The notes: generated by a model not told the origin, from the sequence alone. Shown: positions 17,672-27,638, counted from the stretch's first letter. The stretch: DNA of 64,000 nt from Affinirhizobium straminoryzae (GCF_007004135.1 NZ_VJMG01000004.1:62001-126000); one strand, 5' to 3'. Translations and numbers: made by a program.

Positions 17672-18372
17672 TCTCCTCGCCGCTCTCGACCGATGTCCTG
17701 TTTCATATCGGGCCGATCCCCGTCTCGGACCCCGTGGTGGTCACCTGGGGCATCATGGCCGTCATGACGCTCGGCCTGTGGCTTGCCACCCGCCGCCTGA
17801 CCATCAAGGCAGGCCCGGTGCAAGCCGTGCTGGAGATGATCGTCGAGGTCATCGACGGGCAGATCCGCGAGAGCATGCAGGTCGATCCCGCGCCGTACCG
17901 TACACTGATCGGCACGCTGTTTCTGTTCATTTTCATCGCCAACTGGTCGTCGCTGATCCCCGGCGTCGAACCACCAACCGCCCATATCGAGACGGATGCA
18001 GCGCTGGCGGCCCTTGTTGGCGGCGCCACCCTTTACTTCGGCATCCGGGTGCGCGGCCTTGGCGGATATCTCAAGACCTTCGCCGAGCCGAGCTGGGTGA
18101 TGATCCCGCTCAACATCATCGAACAGATCACCCGCACCTTTTCGCTGATCGTGCGCCTGTTCGGCAATGTGATGAGCGGCGTCTTCGTCATCGGCATCGT
18201 GCTGTCGCTCGCCGGCCTGCTGGTGCCTATCCCACTGATGGCACTCGATCTGCTGACCGGTGCCGTTCAGGCCTACATCTTCGCCATCCTGGCGACCGTC
18301 TTCCTCGGCTCCGCCGTCAGCGGCGAAGAGGGCGGCAAGCCGGAACCCCAACCGCCGCAGAAGGAAGACTGA
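17668..18372 (+). CDS. atpB: N-type F-ATPase subunit a
   Basis: 234-residue stator channel protein. Helices span most of its length, and the essential arginine is present in the motif IVRLFGNVMSG near residues 161-171. The first membrane segment VVVTWGIMAVMTLGLWLA and the FIFIANWSSLIPGV loop are characteristic. It overlaps atpR by 4 nt (ATGA) and ends 2 nt before the c-subunit gene. Confidence 0.92.
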   Translation: MISSPLSTDVLFHIGPIPVSDPVVVTWGIMAVMTLGLWLATRRLTIKAGPVQAVLEMIVEVIDGQIRESMQVDPAPYRTLIGTLFLFIFIANWSSLIPGVEPPTAHIETDAALAALVGGATLYFGIRVRGLGGYLKTFAEPSWVMIPLNIIEQITRTFSLIVRLFGNVMSGVFVIGIVLSLAGLLVPIPLMALDLLTGAVQAYIFAILATVFLGSAVSGEEGGKPEPQPPQKED

Positions 18373-18374
18373 CC

Positions 18375-18620
18375 ATGGATATCCTGCCCGCCATCAGCAT
18401 CATTGCCGCAGCGCTTGCCGTCGGCTTCGGCGCCATAGGCCCGGCACTTGCCGAAGGCCGGGCGGTTGCCGCAGCAATGGATGCCATCGCCCGTCAGCCG
18501 GAATCGGCCGGCACGCTCTCGCGCACGCTGTTCGTCGGCCTCGCGATGATCGAAACCATGGCGATATACTGCCTCGTCATCGCGCTGCTAGTGCTGTTTG
18601 CCAATCCCTTCGTGAAGTGA
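18375..18620 (+). CDS. atpE: N-type F-ATPase subunit c
   Basis: 81-residue hairpin of two helices around the polar loop ARQPES (residues 39-44). Ion-site residues can be read by aligning GPALAEG and IETMAIY with Na+-ring c subunits: E27 (first helix), E60, T61 and Y65 are in the positions of Ilyobacter Q32, E65, S66 and Y70, while the T67 equivalent is M62. Two glutamates per hairpin are typical of N-ATPases. Whether the ring carries Na+ or H+ cannot be decided from this; the Met argues against a full Na+ shell. Confidence 0.92.
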   Translation: MDILPAISIIAAALAVGFGAIGPALAEGRAVAAAMDAIARQPESAGTLSRTLFVGLAMIETMAIYCLVIALLVLFANPFVK

Positions 18621-18632
18621 CGGGTTGTTCCC

Positions 18633-19370
18633 ATGCACATCGACTGGTGGACGCTCGGTCTTCAGGCGCTCAATGTCGGCGTCCTTCTGTGGATCTTTTC
18701 CCGCTTCCTCTTTCGCCCCGTGGCCGACATCGTGCGGAAGCGGCAGGAGGCGGCCGATGCGGTGCTGGCGCAGGCCGAGGCAAGCCGTACGGCAGCCCTT
18801 GCCCACGAGGCAGAAGTGCAGGTGAATGCCGACAGGCTTTCCGCCGAGCGGGGGCGTGTGATGGCCGATGCGGAAGCGCAGGCGAGGGCGACCGCCGAGG
18901 CGATCCTCTCCGATGCAAACAGGGATGCGGCAAGGATCCGCGCGGATGCGGAGGTCGCGACCGTCGCGTTGAAGGAGGCGGAAATGACACGGCTTGCGAC
19001 GCAAGCCAGCCGGCTTTCGCTGGAAATCACCCGCAAGCTTCTCGCCCGCCTGCCCTACGAACTGCTGGTATCCGGTTTCATCGACGGCTTGTCCGAGGCT
19101 GTCGCCCATCTGCCGGAAGAGACACGCGCCGGCATGGGCAACCCGGATCAGCCGCTGATCCTCACCGCAGCGCGCCCGCTGACGGATGCCGAACGGCAAA
19201 CCTGCCAGGACGTGCTGGAAAGAATCCTCGGCCGCTCCGTCACCCTCACCACCGAGACCGACCCTTCGCTCCTCGCGGGGCTGGAACTCGAGGCGCCGCA
19301 TGCCCTGGTGCGCAACAGTTTCCGCGCCGATCTCGAACGCATCGAAGCAAGGTTGATCCATCATGACTGA
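18633..19370 (+). CDS. atpF: N-type F-ATPase subunit b with delta-like C-terminus
   Basis: 245 residues, about 90 longer than ordinary b. An N-terminal membrane helix (about residues 6-24) leads into a long charged coiled coil (about 30-130). The last 75 residues (about 170-243), from [15 protein letters not shown] through [18 protein letters not shown] to [13 protein letters not shown], line up with the C-terminal domain of delta/OSCP (SA-x-LSEQQ, VKLNCKIDKSVMAGV, SVRGRLERL in E. coli). The operon has no atpH, so this protein probably provides both peripheral stalk and cap. Overlaps atpA by 8 nt. Confidence 0.87.
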   Translation: MHIDWWTLGLQALNVGVLLWIFSRFLFRPVADIVRKRQEAADAVLAQAEASRTAALAHEAEVQVNADRLSAERGRVMADAEAQARATAEAILSDANRDAARIRADAEVATVALKEAEMTRLATQASRLSLEITRKLLARLPYELLVSGFIDGLSEAVAHLPEETRAGMGNPDQPLILTAARPLTDAERQTCQDVLERILGRSVTLTTETDPSLLAGLELEAPHALVRNSFRADLERIEARLIHHD

Positions 19371-20913
19371 TACGCCGGACGCCACAGGCACGAAGGGCTG
19401 GCTCGCGCACCAGCAGCAGCAACTCGCCGATGTCACGCTGTCGGCCGATGCAGCCTCGCTCGGGCGCGTCGAACAGGTGGCGGATGGCATCGCCCGCGTC
19501 TCCGGCCTGCCGGACGTGCGGCTGAACGAGTTGCTGCTGTTCGACAACGACCGGCTGGGTTTCGCGCTGACCCTGGAAGCCCGAGACATCGGCACCGTGC
19601 TGCTGGACGAGGGCGAGGCGGTACGAGCCGGCTCGCGGGTACGCGGCACCGGTACGGTGGTGACCGTGCCGGTGGGGCCGGCACTGCTTGGCCGCGTCGT
19701 CGATCCGCTGGGACGGCCGCTGGATGGGGGGCCGCCCATTCAGGCCACCGACATGCTGCCGGCGGAGCGGCCGGCCCCCTCCATCATCGAGCGGGATCTG
19801 GTGAGCGAACCGGCCGAGACCGGTATTCTGGTGGTGGACGCGCTCTTTGCGCTCGGGCGCGGCCAGCGTGAACTCATCATCGGCGACCGCGCCACCGGCA
19901 AGACCTCCATCGGCGTCGATGCCATCGTCAACCAGAAGCAGTCCGACATGATCTGCGTCTACGTGGCGATCGGCCAGCGCGCGTCCGATGTCGAACGGGT
20001 GATCGCGGCCGTACGCGCCCATGGCGCGCCGGAGCGCTGCATCTTCGTGGTGGCCGCGGCCTCCTCGGCGGCGGGCCTGCAATGGATCGCCCCCTTCGCC
20101 GCCTTCTCGATGGCCGAATATTTCCGCGATCGCGGCCAGCATGTGCTGATCGTCATCGACGATCTCACCAAACATGCCGCCACCCACCGCGAACTGGCGC
20201 TGTTGACGCGCGAGCCCCCTGGGCGCGAGGCCTATCCGGGCGACATTTTCTATATCCATGCGCGGCTGCTGGAACGCGCGGCCAAGCTGTCGCCGGCGCT
20301 TGGCGGAGGATCGATCACGGCACTGCCGATTGCCCAGACGGATGCCGGCAATCTGTCGGCCTATATCCCCACCAACCTGATTTCGATCACCGATGGCCAG
20401 ATCGTGCTCTCCACCCGGCTTCTGGCGCTCGACCAGCGACCGCCGGTGGATGTCGGCCTCAGCGTCAGCCGCGTCGGCGGCAAGGCGCAGAAGAAGGCGT
20501 TGCGGGATGTCTCTGGCCGCATCCGGCTCGATTATTCGCAGTTTCTCGAACTGGAGAGCTTTACCCGCTTCGGCGGCATGTCCGATACGCGGGTCAAGCC
20601 GCAGATCGAGCATGGCAAGCGCATCCGCGCCCTGCTCACCCAGCCACGCTTTCGCGGCCTGCGCATGGCCGATCAGGTGGCGCTGCTGGCCGCCCTCAAT
20701 GATGGCGTGCTGGATGCCATGCCCGTCGAGGTGATCCCGGATCTTTGCCAGCGTCTGCCGGCCCATCTCGACGCACAGGCGCGGACCGCCGTCGACCAGC
20801 TGGCAGGCAGCGGCATGCTGTCGGAGGAGATCCGCAAACAGCTGATCGAGGCCGTGCGGATGCTGGGCAGCGATCTGGCGCGCGCCACTCCGACCACACC
20901 GGAGGCCGCATGA
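19363..20913 (+). CDS. atpA: N-type F-ATPase subunit alpha
   Basis: 516-residue non-catalytic hexamer subunit. The P-loop variant GDRATGKTS is near residue 175 and the arginine-finger block [10 protein letters not shown] near residue 368 completes the catalytic site of the neighbouring beta. [21 protein letters not shown] is the Walker B region. It overlaps atpF by 8 nt and atpG by 4 nt, so stator and F1 core subunits are translated as a coupled set. Confidence 0.93.
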   Translation: MTDTPDATGTKGWLAHQQQQLADVTLSADAASLGRVEQVADGIARVSGLPDVRLNELLLFDNDRLGFALTLEARDIGTVLLDEGEAVRAGSRVRGTGTVVTVPVGPALLGRVVDPLGRPLDGGPPIQATDMLPAERPAPSIIERDLVSEPAETGILVVDALFALGRGQRELIIGDRATGKTSIGVDAIVNQKQSDMICVYVAIGQRASDVERVIAAVRAHGAPERCIFVVAAASSAAGLQWIAPFAAFSMAEYFRDRGQHVLIVIDDLTKHAATHRELALLTREPPGREAYPGDIFYIHARLLERAAKLSPALGGGSITALPIAQTDAGNLSAYIPTNLISITDGQIVLSTRLLALDQRPPVDVGLSVSRVGGKAQKKALRDVSGRIRLDYSQFLELESFTRFGGMSDTRVKPQIEHGKRIRALLTQPRFRGLRMADQVALLAALNDGVLDAMPVEVIPDLCQRLPAHLDAQARTAVDQLAGSGMLSEEIRKQLIEAVRMLGSDLARATPTTPEAA

Positions 20914-21767
20914 GCGAGCGGCTGACCGATATCGAGGCGCGCATCCGCTCCGTCGAGCAGCTGTCTTCGGTGATCGAGGCGATGCGCGGCATGGCGGCCG
21001 CCCGCGCGCAAGAGGCCAGCCATCATCTCGCCGGGGTGCAGGCCTATGCCGCGACCATTGCGGCCGCAATCGGCCGCGTGGCTCCGTCGCGACAAACGCC
21101 CGCTACCGCCCGATGGCGCAAAGGCTCGCATCTCGTCGTCGCCCTCTGTGCGGAGCAAGGCTTTGCGGGAGGCTTCAGCCGGCGCATCCTCGACCGGTTC
21201 GTCCGCCTGCGTAACGACAGTCAGGACCAGGCTGTCAAATTGCTGCTGATCGGGGATCGCGGGCTTCTCGCGGCACTGGAGCGCGATCTGCAGCCCTCAT
21301 GGTCCGCGCCGATGATTTCCGCCACCGCCGAGGCAGCGAGCCTCAGCAACCACATCATGGAGGAAATCTACGAGCGGATCGGCAAGGGTCCGGTGGAGCG
21401 CGTCTCGCTGCTCTACGCCCATCCGGGCGGGGCGATGGCAGACATCATCGAACGGCAGATCATTCCTTTCGACGCCAGCCAGCTGGACCGGCCGGCCGGC
21501 CGCACGCCGCCCCTCCTTCATCTCTCTCCCGAAACCCTGTTCGAAAGCCTTGCGGAAGAATATGTCTTCGCCGAAATCTGCGAGGCGGTCGTGCTCTCCT
21601 ATGCCGCGGAAAATGAAACGCGCATGCGCGCCATGATGTCGGCGGAGCGCAACGTCTCGGAAACGCTGGAGACGCTCACCGCCTCCGCCCGCCGCCAGCG
21701 GCAGGAGGAGATCAGCAACGAAATCAGCGAACTCAGCACCAGCATTCTGTCCTCGGCATCCGCCTGA
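20910..21767 (+). CDS. atpG: N-type F-ATPase subunit gamma
   Basis: 285-residue central shaft, start overlapping the atpA stop by 4 nt. The N-terminal helix [25 protein letters not shown] (split here at about residues 6-30) and the C-terminal helix with [13 protein letters not shown]... [10 protein letters not shown] are the two antiparallel coils of gamma. The Rossmann-like middle ([18 protein letters not shown]) is typical. It is the last gene of the operon; the following gene is convergent only 12 nt away, with no obvious terminator between them. Confidence 0.9.
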   Translation: MSERLTDIEARIRSVEQLSSVIEAMRGMAAARAQEASHHLAGVQAYAATIAAAIGRVAPSRQTPATARWRKGSHLVVALCAEQGFAGGFSRRILDRFVRLRNDSQDQAVKLLLIGDRGLLAALERDLQPSWSAPMISATAEAASLSNHIMEEIYERIGKGPVERVSLLYAHPGGAMADIIERQIIPFDASQLDRPAGRTPPLLHLSPETLFESLAEEYVFAEICEAVVLSYAAENETRMRAMMSAERNVSETLETLTASARRQRQEEISNEISELSTSILSSASA

Positions 21768-21779
21768 ACAGGGCCGGCC

Positions 21780-22607
21780 TTACCCCTTCACGCCGGACGA
21801 GATCATGATGGCATCGGTGACGCGCCGCTGGAAGATGACATAGGCAAGGATGACAGGCATGGCCGCCAGCATGGCGACCGCCATCAGCCGCGCATAATGA
21901 ATGCCGAAGGCATCGTTGACCTGGGTGATGCCGACCGGCACCGTCATCATGTCCTCCGAGGTAACCACCAGGAACGGCCAGAAGAAGGCATTCCAGACGC
22001 CGATGAAGGTGACGATCGACATGGCGGTGGTGATGCCCCAGTTGAGCGGCAGGAAGACCTTGAACAGGATCGTATATTCGCCGCCGCCATCCAGCACCAC
22101 GGCTTCCCGCATTTCCTTCGGCACACCGTCGAAGAACTGCTTGTAGACGATGATGACGATCGGCGCGATCAGCTGCGGCAGGATGATGCCGGCCCAGGTG
22201 TTGATGAGGTTCAGGTCCTTCATCAGGATGAACTGGGTAACGACCAGCGTCTGCCCCGGCACCATGAAACTGCCCAGCACGAGGCCGTAAAGCAGCCGCC
22301 GACCGGGAAAGCGGATCTGCGAGAGCGCGTAGGCACAGAGCATCGAGATCAGGATGACAAGCACGGTGACGATGGTCGCTGTTCCGATGGAATTCACATA
22401 CCAGAGCATCAGCTTGGTGTTGAAGATCGCATCCAGATAGGCCTTCAGCTGAAACTCGTCCGGCAGGATGGAGACGCTGCCGGCCGCGTTCTCCTCCGAG
22501 CGGATCGAGGTCAGGAAGCCCCAGTAGAGCGGAAAGATCCACACCAGCGCCGCCATCAGGGTCAGCACGGTCAACACGATGTTTTCGAGGCGTCTCATCG
22601 GGCTCAT
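21780..22607 (-). CDS. sugar ABC transporter permease, MalG-like
   Basis: 275 residues from the ATG at 22607, which overlaps the partner permease stop by 4 nt; the frame upstream is unrelated. Six hydrophobic segments are seen, beginning with IVLTVLTLMAALVWIFPLYWGFLTS. The coupling loop PKEMREAVVLDGGGEYTILFKVFLPL (EAA loop, read around residues 164-189) marks the CUT1 family. It is the last gene of the arabinofuranosidase-transporter operon. Confidence 0.9.
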   Translation of the reverse strand: MSPMRRLENIVLTVLTLMAALVWIFPLYWGFLTSIRSEENAAGSVSILPDEFQLKAYLDAIFNTKLMLWYVNSIGTATIVTVLVILISMLCAYALSQIRFPGRRLLYGLVLGSFMVPGQTLVVTQFILMKDLNLINTWAGIILPQLIAPIVIIVYKQFFDGVPKEMREAVVLDGGGEYTILFKVFLPLNWGITTAMSIVTFIGVWNAFFWPFLVVTSEDMMTVPVGITQVNDAFGIHYARLMAVAMLAAMPVILAYVIFQRRVTDAIMISSGVKG

Positions 22608-23488
22608 GAGGCTCTCCGGATGCGCAGAAGCTGGAATTGCAGGACGGAAATGACCACGATCAGCAGGAACAGCACCGTCGCCACCGCCGAGGCATAGCCG
22701 CCATTGTTGGACTGGAAGGCCTCGCGATAGACCTTCAGGAGCAGCACGTAGGACGAGTTGAACGGACCGCCGCCGCTCAGAAGATAGATCTGGTCGAAGA
22801 TCTTCAGCTGCAGGATGAGCTGCAGGGTCAGCACCAGGGCCGTGACCGGCCAAAGCAGCGGCCAGGTGACGCGCGAGAATTTCTGCCAGGTGGTCGCGCC
22901 ATCCAGCGAGGCCGCCTCATAGAGTTCGCTTGGAATATTGCGCAGACCGGCGATGAACAGCAGCACATTGAAGCCGTTGGTCCACCAGATCGTCACCACC
23001 GCCACCATCGGCATTACCCAGTAGGGGTTCTTGAAGACGGCGACCGGCTTGCCGGTAAACAGCGCGATCACCGGCTGCAGCACGCCGAACTGCAGGTCGA
23101 GCATCCAGGCCCACAGTTCCGTCACCACCGAGACAGGCAGCACATAGGGCATGAAGAACAGGCTCATGACGAACGTCTGGCGAAAGCCCGACAGGCGGTT
23201 GATGGCAAGCGCGATCAGAAGTGCGATCACCGTGGTCGGGATGACGGTAAGCGCCACGAAATAGGCATTGTTCTTCAGCGACAGCGTGAACAGCCGGTCG
23301 CCGAACAGCTTCAGATAATTGTCGAAGCCGACCCAGTGCCCCGCGCCCACAAGCGGCGCATCGGTGAAGCTGATGCGGATCATGTCCAGCATCGGGTAGA
23401 GGAAGAAGACGGAAAAGGTCACCACAAAGGGCGTGACCATGGTCAGGGCAATCAGCGACTTCTTGCGCCGGTTTTCGATCATTGCCAC
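22604..23488 (-). CDS. sugar ABC transporter permease, MalF-like
   Basis: 294 residues if translation starts at the GTG at 23488, which has GAGGT 7 nt upstream; ATGs at 23482 and 23506 lack such a site. The protein opens with a basic stretch (ENRRKK) and a first helix, and carries the EAA loop PSELYEAASLDGATTWQKFSRV. It forms the CUT1 channel with the MalG-like protein. Confidence 0.88.
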   Translation of the reverse strand: MAMIENRRKKSLIALTMVTPFVVTFSVFFLYPMLDMIRISFTDAPLVGAGHWVGFDNYLKLFGDRLFTLSLKNNAYFVALTVIPTTVIALLIALAINRLSGFRQTFVMSLFFMPYVLPVSVVTELWAWMLDLQFGVLQPVIALFTGKPVAVFKNPYWVMPMVAVVTIWWTNGFNVLLFIAGLRNIPSELYEAASLDGATTWQKFSRVTWPLLWPVTALVLTLQLILQLKIFDQIYLLSGGGPFNSSYVLLLKVYREAFQSNNGGYASAVATVLFLLIVVISVLQFQLLRIRRAS

Positions 23489-23524
23489 GGTTGCGACCTC
23501 CAGCATGTCAGGGCGTGCGAAAAT

Positions 23525-23553
23525 CGCCCTCCGGCGAAGGGAACCGGAGGGCG
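23525..23553 (-). terminator. intercistronic hairpin after binding-protein gene
   Basis: A perfect 10-bp stem (23525-23534 with 23544-23553) lies 8 nt after the binding-protein stop and before the permease gene. There is no long U-run, so it is more likely an attenuator or 3' stabiliser that raises binding-protein over permease expression than a complete terminator. Confidence 0.7.
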
Positions 23554-23561
23554 AAGGCAGA

Positions 23562-24836
23562 TCACTTGAGCTTGCCTTGAAGCTCGGTCTTGATCTGCTG
23601 GACGGCATCCGCACCGCTCATATAGCCTTGGATGGCCGGGGCGATGATGTTGAGCGAGGCATCATAGGCGGGCGAGGCGACGCCGGTGATGCGGGTCTGC
23701 GGATCGAAGGCTGCCGCCTCGGCCAGCGTCGCATAGGTGGCGTTCGGCTGCAGCGCCTTGTAGTCCGCGCTTTCGGTCACCGCCTTGTAGGCCGGGATAT
23801 GGCCGGCATCGGCCCAGCCGATCGCATGCTTTTCCATCCAGCCGATCACCTTCATGACCGCGGCGCGCTTTTCGCCGGACACGGTCTTGGCGCCCTCGTT
23901 GGGAATGGCGAAGGCATGCGAATCCGCCCAGGTGGCGCGCTTGCCCATGAAGGGCGGAATTTCCACGGCGCTCCACTTGAAGCCCAGCTTGCCGTTCTTT
24001 TCCAGGTCCTTGTAGGTCGGCACTTCCCAGACGCCGTTCAGCTGGAAGGCGGACTTGCCGGCCGAGAAGAGCGCCACGGAAGCTTGGTATTCCGCCTGTT
24101 CCGGCGCCCAGCCCTTTTCACGCCAGCGCGACATGGTGTCGATCACCTTGGCAGCCTTCTCGGCATTGTCGCCATCCAGCACCTTGCCATTGGTGACGAA
24201 TTCACCGCCCTGCTGCGACAGAAGCGTGTAGAAGACGCGCCAGACGCCTGCATCGCCGCCGGACTGATAGGTCACCGGCGTCGGCACGCCCTTGCCCTTC
24301 AGCCAGGCCAGCGCCGCCTCGAAATCGGCGAGCGTCTTGATGCCGGTCAGCTTGCCGTTGGCATCGAGATAGGGCGAGCCCTTCAGCATGTCGGCATTAT
24401 AATAAAGAATGAGCGCGTGGATATCGAAGGGCACCGCATAGAGCTTGCCGTCATGGGTGGCGGCCTTGATCGGCGCATCGAAGAAATCGCCGGTTTTGAG
24501 GCCGGCATCCTCAAGATCCTTCGGGGTGATCTCGCTCAGGACCTTCTCCTCGAGGCCGAGCGGCGCGCGAGACAGGTGGTAGGTCATTACATCAGGGCCT
24601 TCGCCAACGGCAGAGGCCGTACGGACCTTGGTGTAGAAGGGCACGCCCCATTCGAGCGTCGTCCCCTTGATCTGGATGTCCGGATGTTCCTTGTTGAAGG
24701 CATCGATGAGCGCCTTCATGCGCACGCCGTCGCCGCCGGACAGGAAGTCCCACCAGATGATATCCTGCTTGGCAAGCGCCGGCAGGGCGGCAAGGCTGAG
24801 CGCCGTGCCAAGAAGTATCGTCTTGATCAGTCTCAT
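23562..24836 (-). CDS. sugar ABC transporter substrate-binding protein
   Basis: 424 residues from the ATG at 24836, preceded by GGGAGGAGAAACG. Signal peptide about residues 1-22 (MRLIKTILLGTALSLAALPALA). The mature protein is an SBP_bac_1/UgpB-like receptor (IIWWDFLSGGDGVRMKALIDAFNKEHPDIQIKG-type N-lobe, seen over residues 26-60). With a GH51 arabinofuranosidase first in the same operon, the ligand is probably an arabinose-containing oligosaccharide. Confidence 0.9.
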   Translation of the reverse strand: MRLIKTILLGTALSLAALPALAKQDIIWWDFLSGGDGVRMKALIDAFNKEHPDIQIKGTTLEWGVPFYTKVRTASAVGEGPDVMTYHLSRAPLGLEEKVLSEITPKDLEDAGLKTGDFFDAPIKAATHDGKLYAVPFDIHALILYYNADMLKGSPYLDANGKLTGIKTLADFEAALAWLKGKGVPTPVTYQSGGDAGVWRVFYTLLSQQGGEFVTNGKVLDGDNAEKAAKVIDTMSRWREKGWAPEQAEYQASVALFSAGKSAFQLNGVWEVPTYKDLEKNGKLGFKWSAVEIPPFMGKRATWADSHAFAIPNEGAKTVSGEKRAAVMKVIGWMEKHAIGWADAGHIPAYKAVTESADYKALQPNATYATLAEAAAFDPQTRITGVASPAYDASLNIIAPAIQGYMSGADAVQQIKTELQGKLK

Positions 24837-24925
24837 CGTTTCTCCTCCCGTTTTTCTCACATGATCATGCTCTGCCCGGTCCGATGCGGACAGGTGATCC
24901 CATTCACCGGACGCCTCCTCGCGCC

Positions 24926-25996
24926 CTAGCGAAGCCTGCGGCCTTCACCATCGAAGACCAGCACGTGCCGCGGTTCTGCAGAAAGCTGGACGGTCTGACC
25001 GTCCAGCCGGTCGCGGGACCCCTGCCGCTGCACCACGATTTCCCGCCCGCTTGCCGTGCGGGCATAGAGATAGGAGACGTCGCCAAGCTCCTCGGCGACC
25101 TCCACCTGCACCGGCAGCCCCGCGCCGCCGATCCTGAAATGCTCGGGCCTCACCCCGATCTCGACCGCCTGGCCGACGGCTGCCTGGCCGGAAAGGTCGG
25201 CCGTAAAAGCGTGCTCGCTGCCTTCCAGCTGCAAGGTCACCCGGTGTCCCTCGCGCGCGGCGATCACCGTCGGCAGGAAGTTCATCGAGGGCGAGCCGAT
25301 GAAGCCCGCCACGAAGCGGTTGTCGGGATCGTCGTAGAGGGCAAGCGGCGCGCCGGCCTGCTGCACCACGCCGCCCTTCAGCACGAAGATCAGGTCGGCC
25401 AGTGTCATGGCCTCCACCTGGTCATGCGTGACGTAGATCATCGTGGCGCCCAGCTGGCGGTGCAGTCGTGTCAGTTCCAGCCGCATCTGCACGCGCAGTT
25501 CCGCATCGAGGTTCGACAGCGGTTCATCGAACAGAAAGACCTTCGGCTGGCGCACGATCGCGCGGCCGATCGCCACGCGCTGGCGCTGGCCGCCCGAAAG
25601 CTGCGAGGGCTTCTTAGGAAGATGCTCCCCGAGTTGCAGGATCCGCGCGGCCTCCTGCACCCGCCTGTTCACCTCCTCCTTCGGCCGGCGGGCGAGCCGC
25701 AGGCTGAAGGCCATGTTCTCGAACACGGAGAGATGCGGATAGAGCGCATAGTTCTGGAACACCATGGCAACCTGCCGCTCGGCGGGCTCGACGGCGGTCA
25801 CGTCACGGTCGTCGATGACGATCTCGCCACCGCTCGTCTCCTCCAGACCTGCGATCATGCGCAGCAGCGTGGATTTCCCGCAGCCGGAAGGGCCGACGAA
25901 CACGGCAAAGCTGCCCGTCGGGATTTCCATGGAGACATCGCGCAGGGCGTGGAAACTGCCAAACGTCTTGGCGACATTGGTGAGGCGGACACCCAT
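24926..25996 (-). CDS. sugar ABC transporter ATPase, UgpC/MsmK family
   Basis: 356-residue ATPase energising the CUT1 importer. Walker [10 protein letters not shown] is near residue 37, signature [19 protein letters not shown] near 134, Walker [17 protein letters not shown] near 153, and [13 protein letters not shown] near 191. The C-terminal TOBE/OB region follows. It lies between abfA and the binding-protein gene, 7 nt after the former. Confidence 0.92.
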   Translation of the reverse strand: MGVRLTNVAKTFGSFHALRDVSMEIPTGSFAVFVGPSGCGKSTLLRMIAGLEETSGGEIVIDDRDVTAVEPAERQVAMVFQNYALYPHLSVFENMAFSLRLARRPKEEVNRRVQEAARILQLGEHLPKKPSQLSGGQRQRVAIGRAIVRQPKVFLFDEPLSNLDAELRVQMRLELTRLHRQLGATMIYVTHDQVEAMTLADLIFVLKGGVVQQAGAPLALYDDPDNRFVAGFIGSPSMNFLPTVIAAREGHRVTLQLEGSEHAFTADLSGQAAVGQAVEIGVRPEHFRIGGAGLPVQVEVAEELGDVSYLYARTASGREIVVQRQGSRDRLDGQTVQLSAEPRHVLVFDGEGRRLR

Positions 25997-26003
25997 GGCC
26001 GCC

Positions 26004-27515
26004 TCACTGAACCTTCACGCGCAAGACATGATACGAAAGCGGCGCAAGCCTGCCCTTCAGCGCGCCATCCTCGACGGCAACGCCGCTGCCGGTGACGGGA
26101 ACGACGCGATCCGGCGCATCAGGGCCGTTGCCGATGCGCAGATCATGGCCTTCCATGACGAGATGCAGGGCAAGTTCCGGCCTGGAATAGCCGATCAGGC
26201 TGACATCGAGTTCCGCCGTTTCCGTCAGGTGACGGTTCAGCACGAACAGCGTGACCACGCTCTCGTCCGCATTGTAGACACCGGCAACGTCCAGATATTT
26301 CACGTCATCGGCCGTGCTGCAGTCATAGGTCGGGCAATCGACGGCGACGTTCAGCGCCTCACCGCGACCATAGAGCGAGGCGAACTGGTAGGGGTAGTAG
26401 ATCGTCTGGCGCCAGGCCGGACCGTTCTTCTCGGCGCGGATCGGCGCGATCACGTTGACGAGCTGGGCGATGCAGGCGATGCGGACGCGATCGGAGCGAC
26501 GGATGAACTCGTTCAGCAGGCCGGCGACAAAGAGCGCATCCTCGAAATTGTAAGTTTCCTCGAGCAGGGCAGGGGCTTCCGGCCAATCCCAGCTCTTGAT
26601 GCGCTGCCCGTCTTCCTCGCGGATATGATACCAGACGTTCCATTCGTCGAAGCAGATGCCGACATCATTCTTGGCGCGCTTCTTCGCCTTCACGTAATCG
26701 ATGACGCCGCCGATGGTCTGGATGTAGCGGCCCGTTTCCTCGATCTTGCCGAAATAGTTCAGCGTGTCGCGGCTGTTGTTGCCGAAATATTTGTGCAGCG
26801 AGATGTGGTCGACATTCTCGTAGCACTCCTCCAGAACCTCGCGCTCCCATTCGGGATAGGTCGGCATGCGGTCGTTGGAACTGCCGCAGACGATCGCCTC
26901 GATGGTCGGGTCGAAGCCCTTGAACGCCTTGGCGGTTTCGTTGGCGAGACGGCCATACTCCACGGCCGTCTTGTGGCCGATCTGCCAGGGGCCGTCCATC
27001 TCGTTGCCGAGGCACCACATCTTGACGCCGTGCGGTTCGTTGGCGCCATGGCTGCGGCGCAGGTCGCTCAGCGCCGTGCCGCCCGGGAAATTCACGTATT
27101 CGAGGAAGTTGCGCGCATCATCGAGGCCGCGCGAGCCGAGGTTGACGGCAAGCATCATCTCGATGCCAGCCATGCCGGCCCAGGCAGCAAACTCGTTGAT
27201 GCCGATCTGGTTGGTTTCCTTGGAGCGCCAGGCGAGATCGAGGCGGATCGGCCGCTGGTCGCGCGGGCCGATCCCGTCTTCCCAGCGATAAGCAGAGACG
27301 AAATTGCCGCCGGGATAACGGATCGCCGGGATCTTGAGGTCCTGCACGAATTTCAGCACATCCTTGCGGAAGCCGTTTGCATCGGCTTCCGGATGGCCCG
27401 GCTCATAGATGCCGCCATAGATGGCGCGGCCCATGTGCTCGATGAAGGCAGAATACAGACGATCGTCAATGCGCCCAATCCGGAAATCCCGGTGGACGGA
27501 AACACGCGTTTTCAT
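26004..27515 (-). CDS. abfA: alpha-L-arabinofuranosidase, GH51
   Basis: 503 residues starting at the ATG at 27515 with GGGAGGAGACC upstream. No signal peptide, so it acts in the cytoplasm on imported arabino-oligosaccharides, releasing L-arabinose. GH51 signatures are visible: IRYPGGNFVSAYRWEDGIGP (about residues 63-82), the acid/base glutamate in KMWCLGNEMDGPWQ, and the nucleophile in GICFDEWNVWY. The C-terminal beta-sandwich closes with PLSYHVLRVKVQ. It heads a five-gene operon with its own importer. Confidence 0.92.
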   Translation of the reverse strand: MKTRVSVHRDFRIGRIDDRLYSAFIEHMGRAIYGGIYEPGHPEADANGFRKDVLKFVQDLKIPAIRYPGGNFVSAYRWEDGIGPRDQRPIRLDLAWRSKETNQIGINEFAAWAGMAGIEMMLAVNLGSRGLDDARNFLEYVNFPGGTALSDLRRSHGANEPHGVKMWCLGNEMDGPWQIGHKTAVEYGRLANETAKAFKGFDPTIEAIVCGSSNDRMPTYPEWEREVLEECYENVDHISLHKYFGNNSRDTLNYFGKIEETGRYIQTIGGVIDYVKAKKRAKNDVGICFDEWNVWYHIREEDGQRIKSWDWPEAPALLEETYNFEDALFVAGLLNEFIRRSDRVRIACIAQLVNVIAPIRAEKNGPAWRQTIYYPYQFASLYGRGEALNVAVDCPTYDCSTADDVKYLDVAGVYNADESVVTLFVLNRHLTETAELDVSLIGYSRPELALHLVMEGHDLRIGNGPDAPDRVVPVTGSGVAVEDGALKGRLAPLSYHVLRVKVQ

Positions 27516-27534
27516 AAGGTCTCCTCCCATGCAA

Positions 27535-27561
27535 GTTTGTATCAAAAATTTTGGTACAAAC
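27535..27561. promoter_or_regulatory. inverted repeat operator candidate upstream of abfA
   Basis: GTTTGTATC (27535-27543) and GGTACAAAC (27553-27561) form 9-bp arms with one mismatch around a self-complementary A5T4 centre. It lies 20-46 nt ahead of the abfA start, just downstream of a plausible -10 (TAAAAT on the minus strand). The ArsR-like regulator encoded immediately upstream is the obvious candidate to bind. Confidence 0.55.
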
Positions 27562-27638
27562 TCTATTTTATGATATTGTTATCGGAGGTCGACCTGATGT
27601 CAACGTCTAAAATCATACTTTTGATCGATTGTCGGATT

